DNA of 64,000 nt, from contig NZ_JAKWJQ010000002.1 of assembly GCF_022761015.1 (NCBI RefSeq), positions 186,001 to 250,000 of the forward strand. The letters are read 5' to 3'. This DNA is from Humibacter sp. RRB41 (GTDB lineage Bacteria; Actinomycetota; Actinomycetes; Actinomycetales; Microbacteriaceae). The notes below the pieces were generated by a model that saw nothing but the letters and a program-made list of their open reading frames with translations, was not told the DNA's origin and searched no databases. The translations under genes were made by a program, and so were the position numbers. Each line of letters starts with the position of its first letter. Position 1 is the first letter of the stretch. Below, one piece after another: positions 40,104 through 50,366 of the stretch.

Positions 40104-41957
40104 CTAGTGGTGTCCCAGTCTCTTGCGCAGCAGATCGATGCGAGCCTGGAGCTGCGTCACGCTCGCCTGGGCCACCGCCGGACCGCCGCACAACCGGCGA
40201 AGTTCGGCGTGCACCAGACCGTGCGGCTCCCCCGCGTTCTTCGCATACAGTCCGACGAGGCTGTTCAGCAGGCTGCGCTGCTCCTTGAGCGTTCGATAGA
40301 CAGGCAGCGGAGCCGCCGAACTGCTCGAGTCGCTCTCGGGTGACGGAGCAGGACGGGATGCCGCTCGCTTCGACTGCCTCGCCTGTCTGGTTCGCAGAAG
40401 ATCGTGCACCTGCTCGGGTTCCAGCAGGCCGGGGAGTCCGATGAAGTCCCATTCCTCGTCGCTGCCGGGCTCCGCGTACCCGCCGAACTCGGCGCCGTCG
40501 TAGAGCACTCTGTCGAACGCCGCGTGCGAGTCCAACGCTTCGAACGCGAACTCCTGCTGCAGCGCGTCGGATGCCTTATCGCTGCGCTCCGCGGCCTGGG
40601 CCATCGCATCCTCTGGATTCCAGAGGTCCCCGTCGTCGTCCTTCGACACCCGGTCGAGTGCGTGGTCGCGTTCGAGCTCCAATGCTCTGGCCAATGCCAT
40701 CAGCACGGGAACATCGGGCAGGAAGACGGATGCCGTCTCACCGCGGCGTCTGGCCCGCACGAATCGCCCGATCGCCTGGGCGAAGTACAGGGGTGTCGCC
40801 GCACTCGTCGCGTAGACGCCGACGGCGAGGCGTGGAACGTCCACGCCCTCCGAGACCATACGCACGGCGACCATCCAGCGCGAGGCGGCCCGGGAGAACT
40901 CGTCGATGCGCTCGCTGGACTCCTTCTCGTCCGAAAGCACGACCGTGACGCGCTCGCCGCAGATCTCCTCGAGGATGGTGGCGTAGGCACGGGCCGCGAC
41001 CTGGTCGGTCGCGATGACGAGGCCACCGGCATCCGGAACCGCCTGACGCACCTCGCTCAGCCTGCGGTCGGCGGCGCGCAGCACCTGCGGCACCCACTCG
41101 CCCTTCGGGTCCAAGGCGGTACGCCACGCCTGCGACGTGATGTCCTTGGTGTTGCCCTCGCCGAGCCTGGCCTCCATCTGATCGCCGGTCTTCGTGCGCC
41201 AGCGCATGTGTCCCGCGTAGACCATGAACAGCACGGGGCGCACGACCCCGTCGGCCAGCGCGCGACCGTACCCGTAGTTGTAGTCCGTTCGCGACGTGCG
41301 GATGCCGTCCTCGTTCTGCAGATACGACACGAAGGGAATGGGCGATGTGTCGCTGCGGAACGGCGTGCCCGTGAGCGAGAGACGCCTGGTCGCATGCTCG
41401 AACGACTCGCGGATGGCGTCGCCCCAGCTGAGAGCATCACCGCCGTGATGCACCTCGTCGAGGATGACGAGGGTGCGCCGGTCGAGTGTGATGTCGCGGT
41501 GCAGCGCCGCGTTCACCGCAACCTGCGCATACGTGACCGCCACCCCGCGGTAGTGCGAGCCGTACCGTCCGTTCGCGTTCTTGAAGTTCGGGTCGAGTGG
41601 GATGCCCACCCTGGCCGCAGCCTCTGCCCACTGCCTCTTGAGGTGCTCGGTCGGCGCCACGACGGTGACACGCTCGACCGTGCGTCGTTTCAGCAGTTCG
41701 ACGGCAAGCCGCAGGGCGAACGTGGTCTTTCCGGCACCAGGCGTCGCTGCGGCGAGGAAGTCGCGCGGCTCATGGCGGAAGTACTCCTCGAGTGCCTCCT
41801 CCTGCCAGGCGCGCAGCTTGCTGGCTGTGCCCCATGGAGCACGAGCCGGGAACGACGGCGAGAGATGCTCGATCGCCCAGGTGCCGACGCTCTGCCCCTC
41901 GGCCGGGAACTCTTCTGGCGATCCGATCGGAGCGGATGCAGGGGTCGAGGTGCTCAC
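40104..41957 (-). CDS. DEAD/DEAH-box helicase (SSL2/RadD-like)
   Basis: The 617-residue superfamily 2 helicase has a Q-like segment KLRAWQEEALEEYF, Walker A TPGAGKT (residues 73-78), DEVHHGGD as Walker B (167-170) and SLTGTPFR as motif III. Motif VI in FAQAIGRFVRARRRGET and a C-terminal region with no known domain complete it. Relatives act in DNA repair or double-strand-break processing. GTG 41957 has GGAG close upstream and a RecA-NDp-like promoter at 41966-41987, hinting at damage induction. Confidence 0.87.
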   Translation of the reverse strand: MSTSTPASAPIGSPEEFPAEGQSVGTWAIEHLSPSFPARAPWGTASKLRAWQEEALEEYFRHEPRDFLAAATPGAGKTTFALRLAVELLKRRTVERVTVVAPTEHLKRQWAEAAARVGIPLDPNFKNANGRYGSHYRGVAVTYAQVAVNAALHRDITLDRRTLVILDEVHHGGDALSWGDAIRESFEHATRRLSLTGTPFRSDTSPIPFVSYLQNEDGIRTSRTDYNYGYGRALADGVVRPVLFMVYAGHMRWRTKTGDQMEARLGEGNTKDITSQAWRTALDPKGEWVPQVLRAADRRLSEVRQAVPDAGGLVIATDQVAARAYATILEEICGERVTVVLSDEKESSERIDEFSRAASRWMVAVRMVSEGVDVPRLAVGVYATSAATPLYFAQAIGRFVRARRRGETASVFLPDVPVLMALARALELERDHALDRVSKDDDGDLWNPEDAMAQAAERSDKASDALQQEFAFEALDSHAAFDRVLYDGAEFGGYAEPGSDEEWDFIGLPGLLEPEQVHDLLRTRQARQSKRAASRPAPSPESDSSSSAAPLPVYRTLKEQRSLLNSLVGLYAKNAGEPHGLVHAELRRLCGGPAVAQASVTQLQARIDLLRKRLGHH

Positions 41958-41965
41958 TTGACTCC

Positions 41966-41987
41966 ACGCTACCGAAAGCCGCCGACG
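41966..41987 (-). promoter_or_regulatory. Weaker RecA-NDp-like promoter of the DEAH helicase gene
   Basis: On the minus strand CGTCGGCG (41980-41987), eight bases, then TAGCGT (41966-41971) end eight bases before GTG 41957. Spacing and -10 fit TTGTCRGTG-N8-TANNNT; the upstream element differs at two of eight positions. Confidence 0.4.
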
Positions 41988-42034
41988 CTCGTGCACACCG
42001 TCGCTCGAACGCGTGGGTCCGGGTGGAGAGCAGA

Positions 42035-42847
42035 ATGGAAGGCATGACGGAGCCGCTGCATCCCTTCCATCGGTACGTCGCTCTCGGCGACTCGTTCACC
42101 GAAGGCATCGGCGACCCCGATCCGAACGCTCCGGCCGGGCACCGTGGCTGGGCCGACCGCGTCGCCGAAGTGCTCGCCCGCGGCATCGACGACTTCGCCT
42201 ACGCGAATCTTGCTGTACGAGGCAAGCTGATCCGCCAGATCGCCGACGACCAGGTCGACGCGGCGATCGCCCTTGACCCGGATCTCATCACGATCTCGGC
42301 GGGCGGAAACGATGTGATCCGTCCGGGCACCGACCCCGACGAGATCGGTGGGCTGCTCGACGAGATCATCACCCGCCTGTCCGTCACAGGAGCAACCATC
42401 GTCGTCTTCACCGGCGTCGACGTCGGCTTCTCGCCCGTGTTCAAGGCGATTCGCGGCAAGGTCGCCATCTACAACGAGAACGTGCGCAAGGTCGCAGAGA
42501 AGCACGGATGTCTCGTCGCCGACCAGTGGGCCCTGGTCGCTCTGCAGGACCAGCGAGTCTGGTCAGCCGACCGCCTGCATCTCAACCCGCTCGGCCACCA
42601 CACCGTCGCGCGCATGGTGCTCGAGACCCTCGGTGTGCCGAACGATCTGCAGCCCATGGAACCGGAGCCTCTGCCTGAGCGCTCCTGGCGGCAGGCCCGC
42701 GCCGAAGACCTGTCGTGGGCGAGAGAGTACTTCGTGCCGTGGATCGTGCGCCGCATCAAAGGCGTCTCCAGCGGCGACAACCTGCTGCCAAAGCGACCCG
42801 AACCGGCCCCGGTGACGACGCCAGGAGACGAGACGACGGCGATGTGA
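42035..42847 (+). CDS. SGNH/GDSL hydrolase
   Basis: The 270-residue esterase/lipase-like protein has block I ALGDSFTEG (Ser20), the block II glycine region, block III SAGGNDV, and block V DRLHLNPLGH supplying Asp and His. No signal peptide is present. ATG 42035 is preferred to the ATG three codons later because GGAGA sits at a good distance. It is divergent from the helicase gene. The substrate is unknown; deacylation of a small ester is typical. Confidence 0.9.
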   Translation: MEGMTEPLHPFHRYVALGDSFTEGIGDPDPNAPAGHRGWADRVAEVLARGIDDFAYANLAVRGKLIRQIADDQVDAAIALDPDLITISAGGNDVIRPGTDPDEIGGLLDEIITRLSVTGATIVVFTGVDVGFSPVFKAIRGKVAIYNENVRKVAEKHGCLVADQWALVALQDQRVWSADRLHLNPLGHHTVARMVLETLGVPNDLQPMEPEPLPERSWRQARAEDLSWAREYFVPWIVRRIKGVSSGDNLLPKRPEPAPVTTPGDETTAM

Positions 42848-42866
42848 CCCCCGCTGCGCTGGGCTG

Positions 42867-44138
42867 TCAAAACACGAGCAGCAACGGGTGGGTGAGCCGC
42901 CAGCCGAGACCTGGATCGGTCACCGCCTTCGAGACGGTCAAGGTTCTGGTGACGGTCTGTCCAGCGCCGGTGTAGGTGACGGTTCCGACGTCGTCGCCGG
43001 GCTTCGCCACCTGAACGGGCGATGAGCGCACCGTGACCTTGATCGGGGCGTTCGAGAAGACGAAGATGCTTCCGGTCTTCTCGCTCTTCAGCTTCGCCGA
43101 TTCGCCCCACACGCTGCGGTACGTGCCGTAGTCCGTCGACGTCGTGCCGACCTTCACCTCGTGGAAGCCGGCCTCGACACTCGTCAGCAGTTTCGGCACG
43201 TCCTGCCACAGGTCGGAGTAGTCCGGTGCCCCTGTCACCACCCCGACGAGCTGGAGCTTGTGACCCTGCACCGTGACCGACGCGGCGAACAGCAGGCAAT
43301 GCCCCGCCTGATCGGTCCAGCCGGTCTTGATGCCGACGACACCGTCCTTGCCGAGCAGCTCATTGCCGTTGTTCACGGTCCCCGCTCCCGGCAGAGTGGC
43401 CGACGGCGTGTCCACGATGCTCGCCAGCACGGGATTCGCGATGAGCAGCTTGCCGATGCCCACCAGATCAGCCGGAGTGCTCACACTTCCCGGGTCGAGG
43501 CCGGCCGGATCGGTCACGTGCGTTCCCTTGAATCCGTGTGCAGACAACCACGAGTTCGCGGCGGTCAGGAAGGCTGCGACAGACCCGAATCCCCAGATCG
43601 CCAGCGAGATGGCGTAGTTGTTCGCGCTCGGCAGCAGCATCGCGGTGAGAGCCTGCTTCTCGGTGAGCTGCTCCCCCGCCTGCACGGGCGCCCACGAGCC
43701 GTCCTCGTCCCAGACCTGCTGCAGAATGTCGACATCCGCTTGCGTGAACGTGATCGTCGGCCCGCTGCTTCCCGAAGCGATCGGATGCTTGTCCAGCAGC
43801 ACCAGCGCCGTGATCGTCTTCGTCATGCTCGCGATCGGTGCGCTCTGCGTGCTCCCGTTCTGCACGAGCAGCCCGTCTTGCCCCACGAGCCCCACGGCGG
43901 CGCTTCCACCCCAGGAAGGGAACGTCGGCTGCACCGCGGCAGGCGTGATCGTGCTCGACCCGGATGCCGCCTCGGCCGAAGCGGGCAACGGTGCGATCGC
44001 CGCTAGCGCGACATACGCCGCCAGAGCCATCGCGAGACCGAGGGCACCGAACACCACGATGCGGCGGCGACGGAATCGGCCGCGCCGGCTGCGGGTGGTT
44101 TCAGACGCGTGCGACACGGCTGACATGGTACGGGTCAC
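42867..44138 (-). CDS. D-alanyl-D-alanine carboxypeptidase (S11 family)
   Basis: This 423-residue exported protein has a basic N-terminus and a membrane/signal segment at residues 27-50. The penicillin-binding motifs follow: SMTK (Ser104, Lys107), SAN (171-173) and KTG (271-273). It trims the terminal D-Ala of peptidoglycan side chains. The C-terminal 120 residues form a separate beta-rich domain. It is convergent with the SGNH hydrolase gene and lies downstream of the SpoU gene. Confidence 0.93.
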   Translation of the reverse strand: MTRTMSAVSHASETTRSRRGRFRRRRIVVFGALGLAMALAAYVALAAIAPLPASAEAASGSSTITPAAVQPTFPSWGGSAAVGLVGQDGLLVQNGSTQSAPIASMTKTITALVLLDKHPIASGSSGPTITFTQADVDILQQVWDEDGSWAPVQAGEQLTEKQALTAMLLPSANNYAISLAIWGFGSVAAFLTAANSWLSAHGFKGTHVTDPAGLDPGSVSTPADLVGIGKLLIANPVLASIVDTPSATLPGAGTVNNGNELLGKDGVVGIKTGWTDQAGHCLLFAASVTVQGHKLQLVGVVTGAPDYSDLWQDVPKLLTSVEAGFHEVKVGTTSTDYGTYRSVWGESAKLKSEKTGSIFVFSNAPIKVTVRSSPVQVAKPGDDVGTVTYTGAGQTVTRTLTVSKAVTDPGLGWRLTHPLLLVF

Positions 44139-44153
44139 TTCTATGGGGGCCTC

Positions 44154-44969
44154 TCAGGACTCTCCGCGCACGCGCAGTGCATACAACGCGACGGCGGCGG
44201 CGGATGCCACGTTCAGCGAGTCCACCCCGTGCGCCATCGGAATGGTCACCACGGTGTCGGCGACTGCCAGCGCGCGCCTGCTGAGGCCATCGCCCTCCGC
44301 CCCCATCACCATCGCCAGCCGCTCGGGAGGATCTGCGGCGTAGTCGTCGAGGGACACCGCGTTGTCGGCGAGGGCGAGCGCCGCGAGTCGGAAACCGGCA
44401 TCGTGCAGGCGGGGCGCGGCATCCGACCACTCTCCGATGCGCGTCCACGGCACCTGCAGAACGGTGCCCATGCTGACCCGAACGCTGCGCCGATACAGCG
44501 GGTCGGCGCAGCGCGGCGTGACGAGCACGGCATCGGCACCGAGCCCTGCGACGGCGCGGAAGGCGGCACCGACGTTCGTGTGGTCGACGATGTCCTCCAG
44601 CACGACAACCCGGCGCGCACCCTCGAGTACTTTCTCGAGCGGCGGAAGGGCGGGGCGGTGCATCGCAGCCATCGCGCCGCGGTGCAGGTGGAAGCCGGTG
44701 AGTGACTCGAGCGCCTCCTCACGACCGACGTACACCGGGACATCCGGAAAATCGACGAGCAGCGGCTCGATGCCGCTCAGCCAACGCTCCTGCACCAGCA
44801 CCGAGCGAGGCACGTGCCCAGCTGCGATGGCACGAGAGATCACCTTGGTCGACTCTGCCAGGTACAGACCGCCTGCGGGCTCCAGCGCTCGCCGCAGCGC
44901 GACATCCGTGAGGCCGGCGTAATCGGCCAGTTCGGGCACGTCCACCGATTCGATGGGGATGATGCGCAT
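44154..44969 (-). CDS. TrmH/SpoU family RNA methyltransferase
   Basis: The 271-residue protein has an N-terminal L30e-like substrate domain (residues 1-100) and a SPOUT knot domain. Its motifs are VVVLEDIVDHTNVGAAFRAVAGLGADAVLVTPR (motif 1 in sense), LAMVMGAEGDGLS (motif 2) and IPMAHGVDSLNVASAAAVALY (motif 3). It likely 2'-O-methylates rRNA or tRNA. ATG 44969 is chosen from family alignment. It is divergent from the sirtuin gene. Confidence 0.92.
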   Translation of the reverse strand: MRIIPIESVDVPELADYAGLTDVALRRALEPAGGLYLAESTKVISRAIAAGHVPRSVLVQERWLSGIEPLLVDFPDVPVYVGREEALESLTGFHLHRGAMAAMHRPALPPLEKVLEGARRVVVLEDIVDHTNVGAAFRAVAGLGADAVLVTPRCADPLYRRSVRVSMGTVLQVPWTRIGEWSDAAPRLHDAGFRLAALALADNAVSLDDYAADPPERLAMVMGAEGDGLSRRALAVADTVVTIPMAHGVDSLNVASAAAVALYALRVRGES

Positions 44970-45044
44970 CGCGTGACTTCCAGATACGGGAAACAATTCG
45001 GAAAACTGCGCTGTTTACACTTACCGGAAGATGAGGGGGTGCGC

Positions 45045-45878
45045 GTGAGCACAGTTGTGACCGCGGACGCGACGATCGAATCCGCCATCGACATCCTCGC
45101 AGACCGTTCGGTCGCCGTGCTCACAGGTGCAGGCATCTCCACCGATTCGGGCATTCCGGACTACCGCGGAGAGGGCGCCCCTCGCCGCACGCCGATGTCG
45201 TTCTCCCAGTTCCTCGGCGATGAGCGCTCGCGTAAGCGCTATTGGGCCGGCAGCCACCTCGGGTACGCCCGCTTCCGCGCTGCTGAGCCGAACGAAGGCC
45301 ATTTCGCGCTGGCACGCATGGAACTCGCCGGGGTGATTCCGGGTGTCATCACGCAGAACGTCGACGGACTGCACACGCGTGCCGGGTCTCGACGCGTCGT
45401 GCCGCTGCACGGCACCATGGACCGCGTCGTCTGCCTGAACTGCGGTCAGATGTTCGCACGCGAAGACATCGCGGCGCAGATCGACGTGCTCAACCCGTGG
45501 CTGACGCTGCCGGATGCCGTGACCATCGCTCCGGACGGCGACGCCGACGTCAACGACGTCGACTCGTTCGTCATCCCCGTGTGCAGCATCTGCGGCGGCC
45601 CGCTCAAACCCGACGTCGTCTTCTTCGGAGAGTTCGTGCCTCCGCTGCGATTCAGGGCGGCGAAGGAGCTCATCGACGGAGCCGCTGCGCTGCTCGTCGC
45701 AGGATCGTCGCTGGCCGTGAACTCGGGCATCCGCCTGATCGAGCAGGCGCGTCGCCGCAAGATGCCCATCGTCGTGATCAACCGGGGAGAGACGAAGGGC
45801 GACACGAGGGCGACCCTGAAACTGGATGCCGGCACCACCGAGACCCTCGTCGCCCTGGCCGACGCTCTGATCGCGTGA
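45045..45878 (+). CDS. Sir2-family NAD-dependent protein deacylase
   Basis: The 277-residue sirtuin has GAGIST (residues 28-33), TQNVDGLH, catalytic His122 in LHGT, zinc cysteines Cys130/Cys133 and Cys180/Cys183, and GSSLAVNSG. It removes acyl groups from lysines using NAD. GAGGGGG lies just before GTG 45045, and a TACACT -10 candidate is at 45016-45021. The stop overlaps the GTG of the phosphatase gene by four bases, so they are co-translated. Confidence 0.94.
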   Translation: MSTVVTADATIESAIDILADRSVAVLTGAGISTDSGIPDYRGEGAPRRTPMSFSQFLGDERSRKRYWAGSHLGYARFRAAEPNEGHFALARMELAGVIPGVITQNVDGLHTRAGSRRVVPLHGTMDRVVCLNCGQMFAREDIAAQIDVLNPWLTLPDAVTIAPDGDADVNDVDSFVIPVCSICGGPLKPDVVFFGEFVPPLRFRAAKELIDGAAALLVAGSSLAVNSGIRLIEQARRRKMPIVVINRGETKGDTRATLKLDAGTTETLVALADALIA

Positions 45879-46561
45879 GCGCGGGCGGCACGCGGCTCAC
45901 CCTGGTGCGCCACGGCGAGACGGACTGGAACCTTCAGCGACGCATCCAGGGCTCAACGGATGTCCCCCTCAACGAGACTGGTCGCGGGCAGGCCCGATCG
46001 GCGGGAGAAGGCATCGCCGGCGTCGGGTACTCGACGATTCACTCGAGCCCGCAGGCACGCGCCCTCGAGACGGCCGGTCTCATCGCAGCCGTCGCGGGGC
46101 TCGGCGAACCGGACACCCACTACGACCTGCGGGAACGCGAGTTCGGTCCGGCGGAGGGCATGACCGATCACGAGATCGCCCTGCGTTTTCCGCACGGCAT
46201 CCCAGGGCAGGAGACGCGCGACTCCGTCGTGGAGCGGGCGCTGCCCGTTCTGCTACGGCTCGCCGAACGACACGCGGGAGAGGCGATCTTGGTCGTCACT
46301 CACGGCGCCGTGATCAGCTCGATCGTCCGGCGCCTCACCGCTGGCGAACGACCGGCTCCTGGCGAAGCGGTCTTCAACCTGTCGCTGAGCCACTTCGAGG
46401 TCGCGGACGGTGTTCTGCAGTTGGAGCGCTTCAACGTGTCGGCCCAGTCGCTTGGGGGTGCCGCCCAGTGTCAGGATGCCGACGGTCTCGCCGGCGACTC
46501 GTCCCCGGCCGTCTCCCTCAGCAGTTCGAGCAAGGCGGAGGCCGACGCGCCCCAGGTGTAG
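45875..46561 (+). CDS. Histidine phosphatase family protein
   Basis: This 228-residue protein carries the phosphoglycerate-mutase-like motif LVRHGETDWN (His13). ExxFGPAEG(M) supplies the acidic residue and VVTHGAVIS the second catalytic His. Substrate unknown; metabolite phosphatases are common in this group. It is coupled to the sirtuin gene by a GTGA overlap. The last 30 codons run antisense to the end of the glycosyltransferase gene, a 91-bp convergent overlap. Confidence 0.9.
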   Translation: MSAGGTRLTLVRHGETDWNLQRRIQGSTDVPLNETGRGQARSAGEGIAGVGYSTIHSSPQARALETAGLIAAVAGLGEPDTHYDLREREFGPAEGMTDHEIALRFPHGIPGQETRDSVVERALPVLLRLAERHAGEAILVVTHGAVISSIVRRLTAGERPAPGEAVFNLSLSHFEVADGVLQLERFNVSAQSLGGAAQCQDADGLAGDSSPAVSLSSSSKAEADAPQV

Positions 46562-47568
46562 CGGGACGCCGCAGTGACGCCGAGCGCCGAGCGCCTCGCC
46601 CACTCGCCCGGTCGATCCAGATCGCGCACCGCGTCCGCGAAGGACGCCGGATCGCGCGGGTCCGCGTAGACGGCTGCATCGGAGCCGATCTCGCGGAAGA
46701 TCGGAATGTCGCTCACCACGACGGGGGTTCCCACCCGCATGGCTTCCACGACCGGGATTCCGAAGCCCTCGTCGAGGGACGCCGTCACGAGCGCCGTCGC
46801 GTTCAGGAGCGCGTCGAAATACTCCTCATCGCTCGCACCGTCGTGGAAGACGAGGCCGGCGCCCGGCGCAGCGGCGGTCAGGCGTTCGCGTTCGGCATCC
46901 CCCACCCTGCTCATCAGGTGCAACTCATGACCAGGCAGCAGCGCCACGGCCTTCACCAACGTCTCGACATTCTTGTACGGCATGAACGAGCCCATGTAGA
47001 CCAGCGATGTCGTCGCCGGCCGGTCGCGCGGCACGATCGGCACGCCGTCCGGCACATCGGGCGCATTCGCCACCACGTGCACCGGCTTGCGGGTGAGACG
47101 GTGCTCCGCGATCAAGTCGCGGGTGGTCTGCGAGACCGCAACGACGGCATCCGACCGGTTCAGGAGCATCCGTTGCGGCCACCACGCCAGGTGGTAGAGC
47201 CGCCACAGGCCGCGCACGAACGCGGGGAGATCGCGTGGAGGCGTGCGGTTGCGGTAGTAGATGAGGTCGTGCACGGTGAGCACGAGCCGGTACCTGCGGC
47301 CCAGCGATCCCATGGTCTGCATGGGCGTGAACACGATGTCGGGTGCCAGCTTGTTCACCTGGCGCGCGACGAATGGTTCCAGCGGGCTGGTCGGCGACGA
47401 CGCCATCGACCATGGCAGGGAGGGCAGCATGTCGAGCTGCGCGTGGTCGCTGATCAACATGGTGACGTCGTGCAGCTTCGCGAGCTCGGTCACAAGGGAT
47501 GCCGTGTAGCGGCTGATCCCGTCGTGCCGGCCGATGCGCGTGTACCGGCAGTCGAACACGATCTTCAT
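46471..47568 (-). CDS. GT4-type glycosyltransferase
   Basis: The 365-residue GT-B enzyme has an N-terminal half with DGISRYTASLV and VLTVHDLIYYRNR. The C-terminal donor-binding half contains YMGSFMPYKNVETLVKAVALLPG and EGFGIPVVEAMRVGTPVVVSDIPIFREIGSDAAVY, the EX7E region of GT4 enzymes. Donor is probably a nucleotide-mannose or glucose; the acceptor is unknown. Its ATG overlaps the stop of the alpha/beta hydrolase gene by four bases. Confidence 0.9.
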   Translation of the reverse strand: MKIVFDCRYTRIGRHDGISRYTASLVTELAKLHDVTMLISDHAQLDMLPSLPWSMASSPTSPLEPFVARQVNKLAPDIVFTPMQTMGSLGRRYRLVLTVHDLIYYRNRTPPRDLPAFVRGLWRLYHLAWWPQRMLLNRSDAVVAVSQTTRDLIAEHRLTRKPVHVVANAPDVPDGVPIVPRDRPATTSLVYMGSFMPYKNVETLVKAVALLPGHELHLMSRVGDAERERLTAAAPGAGLVFHDGASDEEYFDALLNATALVTASLDEGFGIPVVEAMRVGTPVVVSDIPIFREIGSDAAVYADPRDPASFADAVRDLDRPGEWARRSALGVTAASRYTWGASASALLELLRETAGDESPARPSAS

Positions 47569-48488
47569 GCAGCGTTCCCGTCGAGGAACGCGACCACCAT
47601 GGCCGCCGCGCGGTCAGGGGCCTCGTAGTGCACGAGGTGGCCGACGCCGCCGTCGACGACCCGCAGAGTCGCATCGGGGAACTGCGTCTGCAGCCGGCGC
47701 TGCGCGGTCAACGGGGTGATGTCGTCCTTGTCGGCCGCGATCAGCAGCACCGGAGTCGCGATGCGCTCCGCGTACTCCGACACGTCATGGCTCACGGATG
47801 CCCGGAACGCGTCGAGCACGACCGCCCGGCTCGTGAACGCGCTGAAGTACTCGGCGTGCTGGCCGTGGATCCACCTGCGCAGCCGCCTGTCCTTCGTCCT
47901 CGCCATCGCCTCACTCATCACCCGCACGATGACGGCGTTGCGAAGGAGCGCGAAGCCGAGTCGCTCGGGCAGCGCGGCCGCGAGCCAGTAGTAGAAGATC
48001 GCCAGCCTGGTGAAGATCGCGCGCGGACCCTTCAGCGCAGGTGCGCCGATCGGGTTGATCAGCACGACGAGGTCGGGACGCGGCTCGCCGTCGACAGGAT
48101 GCCCGGCCTGATCCGCCAGCGTCGCCGACACCACGATGGACCCGAACGAGTGACCCAGCAGCACGAACCGTCCGCTCGGCCGCAGTGCGGTGAGAAGGGC
48201 TCGCAGCCAGTGCACGTAGCCGTCGATGTCGTGGACATGTCTGAGGGGCTCGGACTCGCCGAAGCCGGGGAGGTCGGGCACGACGACGCGATATTCGGTG
48301 AGGCGCGCAGCGATCGGCTCGAGCCCGTGGTGCTCGCCGCGAAAGCCGTGCACGAGCACGATCGTGGTCATGGCATCCGCGTCGCCGTACTCCCAGAACG
48401 AGGTGCGCACTCCGTCGACATCGATCGTCCGCCGACGCGCCGTGACGCGGGCGCCGGAGTGGGCGGAGGGCGCGGGTCGGGCTGACAT
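47565..48488 (-). CDS. Alpha/beta hydrolase
   Basis: The 307-residue protein has an oxyanion-hole segment VLVHGFRGEHHG and nucleophile elbow LLGHSFGS (Ser114). ADKDDITP provides the acid and VGHLVHYE the His. A helical lid lies at about residues 150-210. The ATG 48488 sits directly after an in-frame GTG, which is an alternative start, and TACACT eight bases upstream suggests a leaderless transcript. It is operonic with the glycosyltransferase gene downstream. Confidence 0.88.
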   Translation of the reverse strand: MSARPAPSAHSGARVTARRRTIDVDGVRTSFWEYGDADAMTTIVLVHGFRGEHHGLEPIAARLTEYRVVVPDLPGFGESEPLRHVHDIDGYVHWLRALLTALRPSGRFVLLGHSFGSIVVSATLADQAGHPVDGEPRPDLVVLINPIGAPALKGPRAIFTRLAIFYYWLAAALPERLGFALLRNAVIVRVMSEAMARTKDRRLRRWIHGQHAEYFSAFTSRAVVLDAFRASVSHDVSEYAERIATPVLLIAADKDDITPLTAQRRLQTQFPDATLRVVDGGVGHLVHYEAPDRAAAMVVAFLDGNAA

Positions 48489-48599
48489 CACGCTCAAGTG
48501 TAGGCGGCGCCGACGCCGTTCTAGACTCGATGGACGCCCCCTTCGCGGACACCGTCGTCGTCTCTGATCGCCATCATCGAAGTCCCAGGAGCACCGCCA

Positions 48600-50306
<1,707 letters not shown>

Positions 50307-50309
50307 CCG

Positions 50310-50345
50310 CACCGACGCGGCGCGCCGAACCGTGCCGCGTCGGTG
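50310..50345. terminator. Hairpin after treS
   Basis: Perfect 12-bp arms, CACCGACGCGGC (50310-50321) and GCCGCGTCGGTG (50334-50345), have a 12-base loop and start four bases after the treS stop. There is no T-run. Its right arm contains the RecA-NDp-like string of the next gene. Confidence 0.55.
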
Positions 50346-50359
50346 GTCGCTCCTAACGT
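50338..50359 (+). promoter_or_regulatory. RecA-NDp-like promoter of the DnaQ-like exonuclease gene
   Basis: CGTCGGTG (50338-50345), eight bases, then TAACGT (50354-50359) end seven bases before ATG 50367. It matches TTGTCRGTG-N8-TANNNT except for the initial T. Caution: the left element is also an arm of the treS hairpin. Confidence 0.5.
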
Positions 50360-50366
50360 TGCAGCC

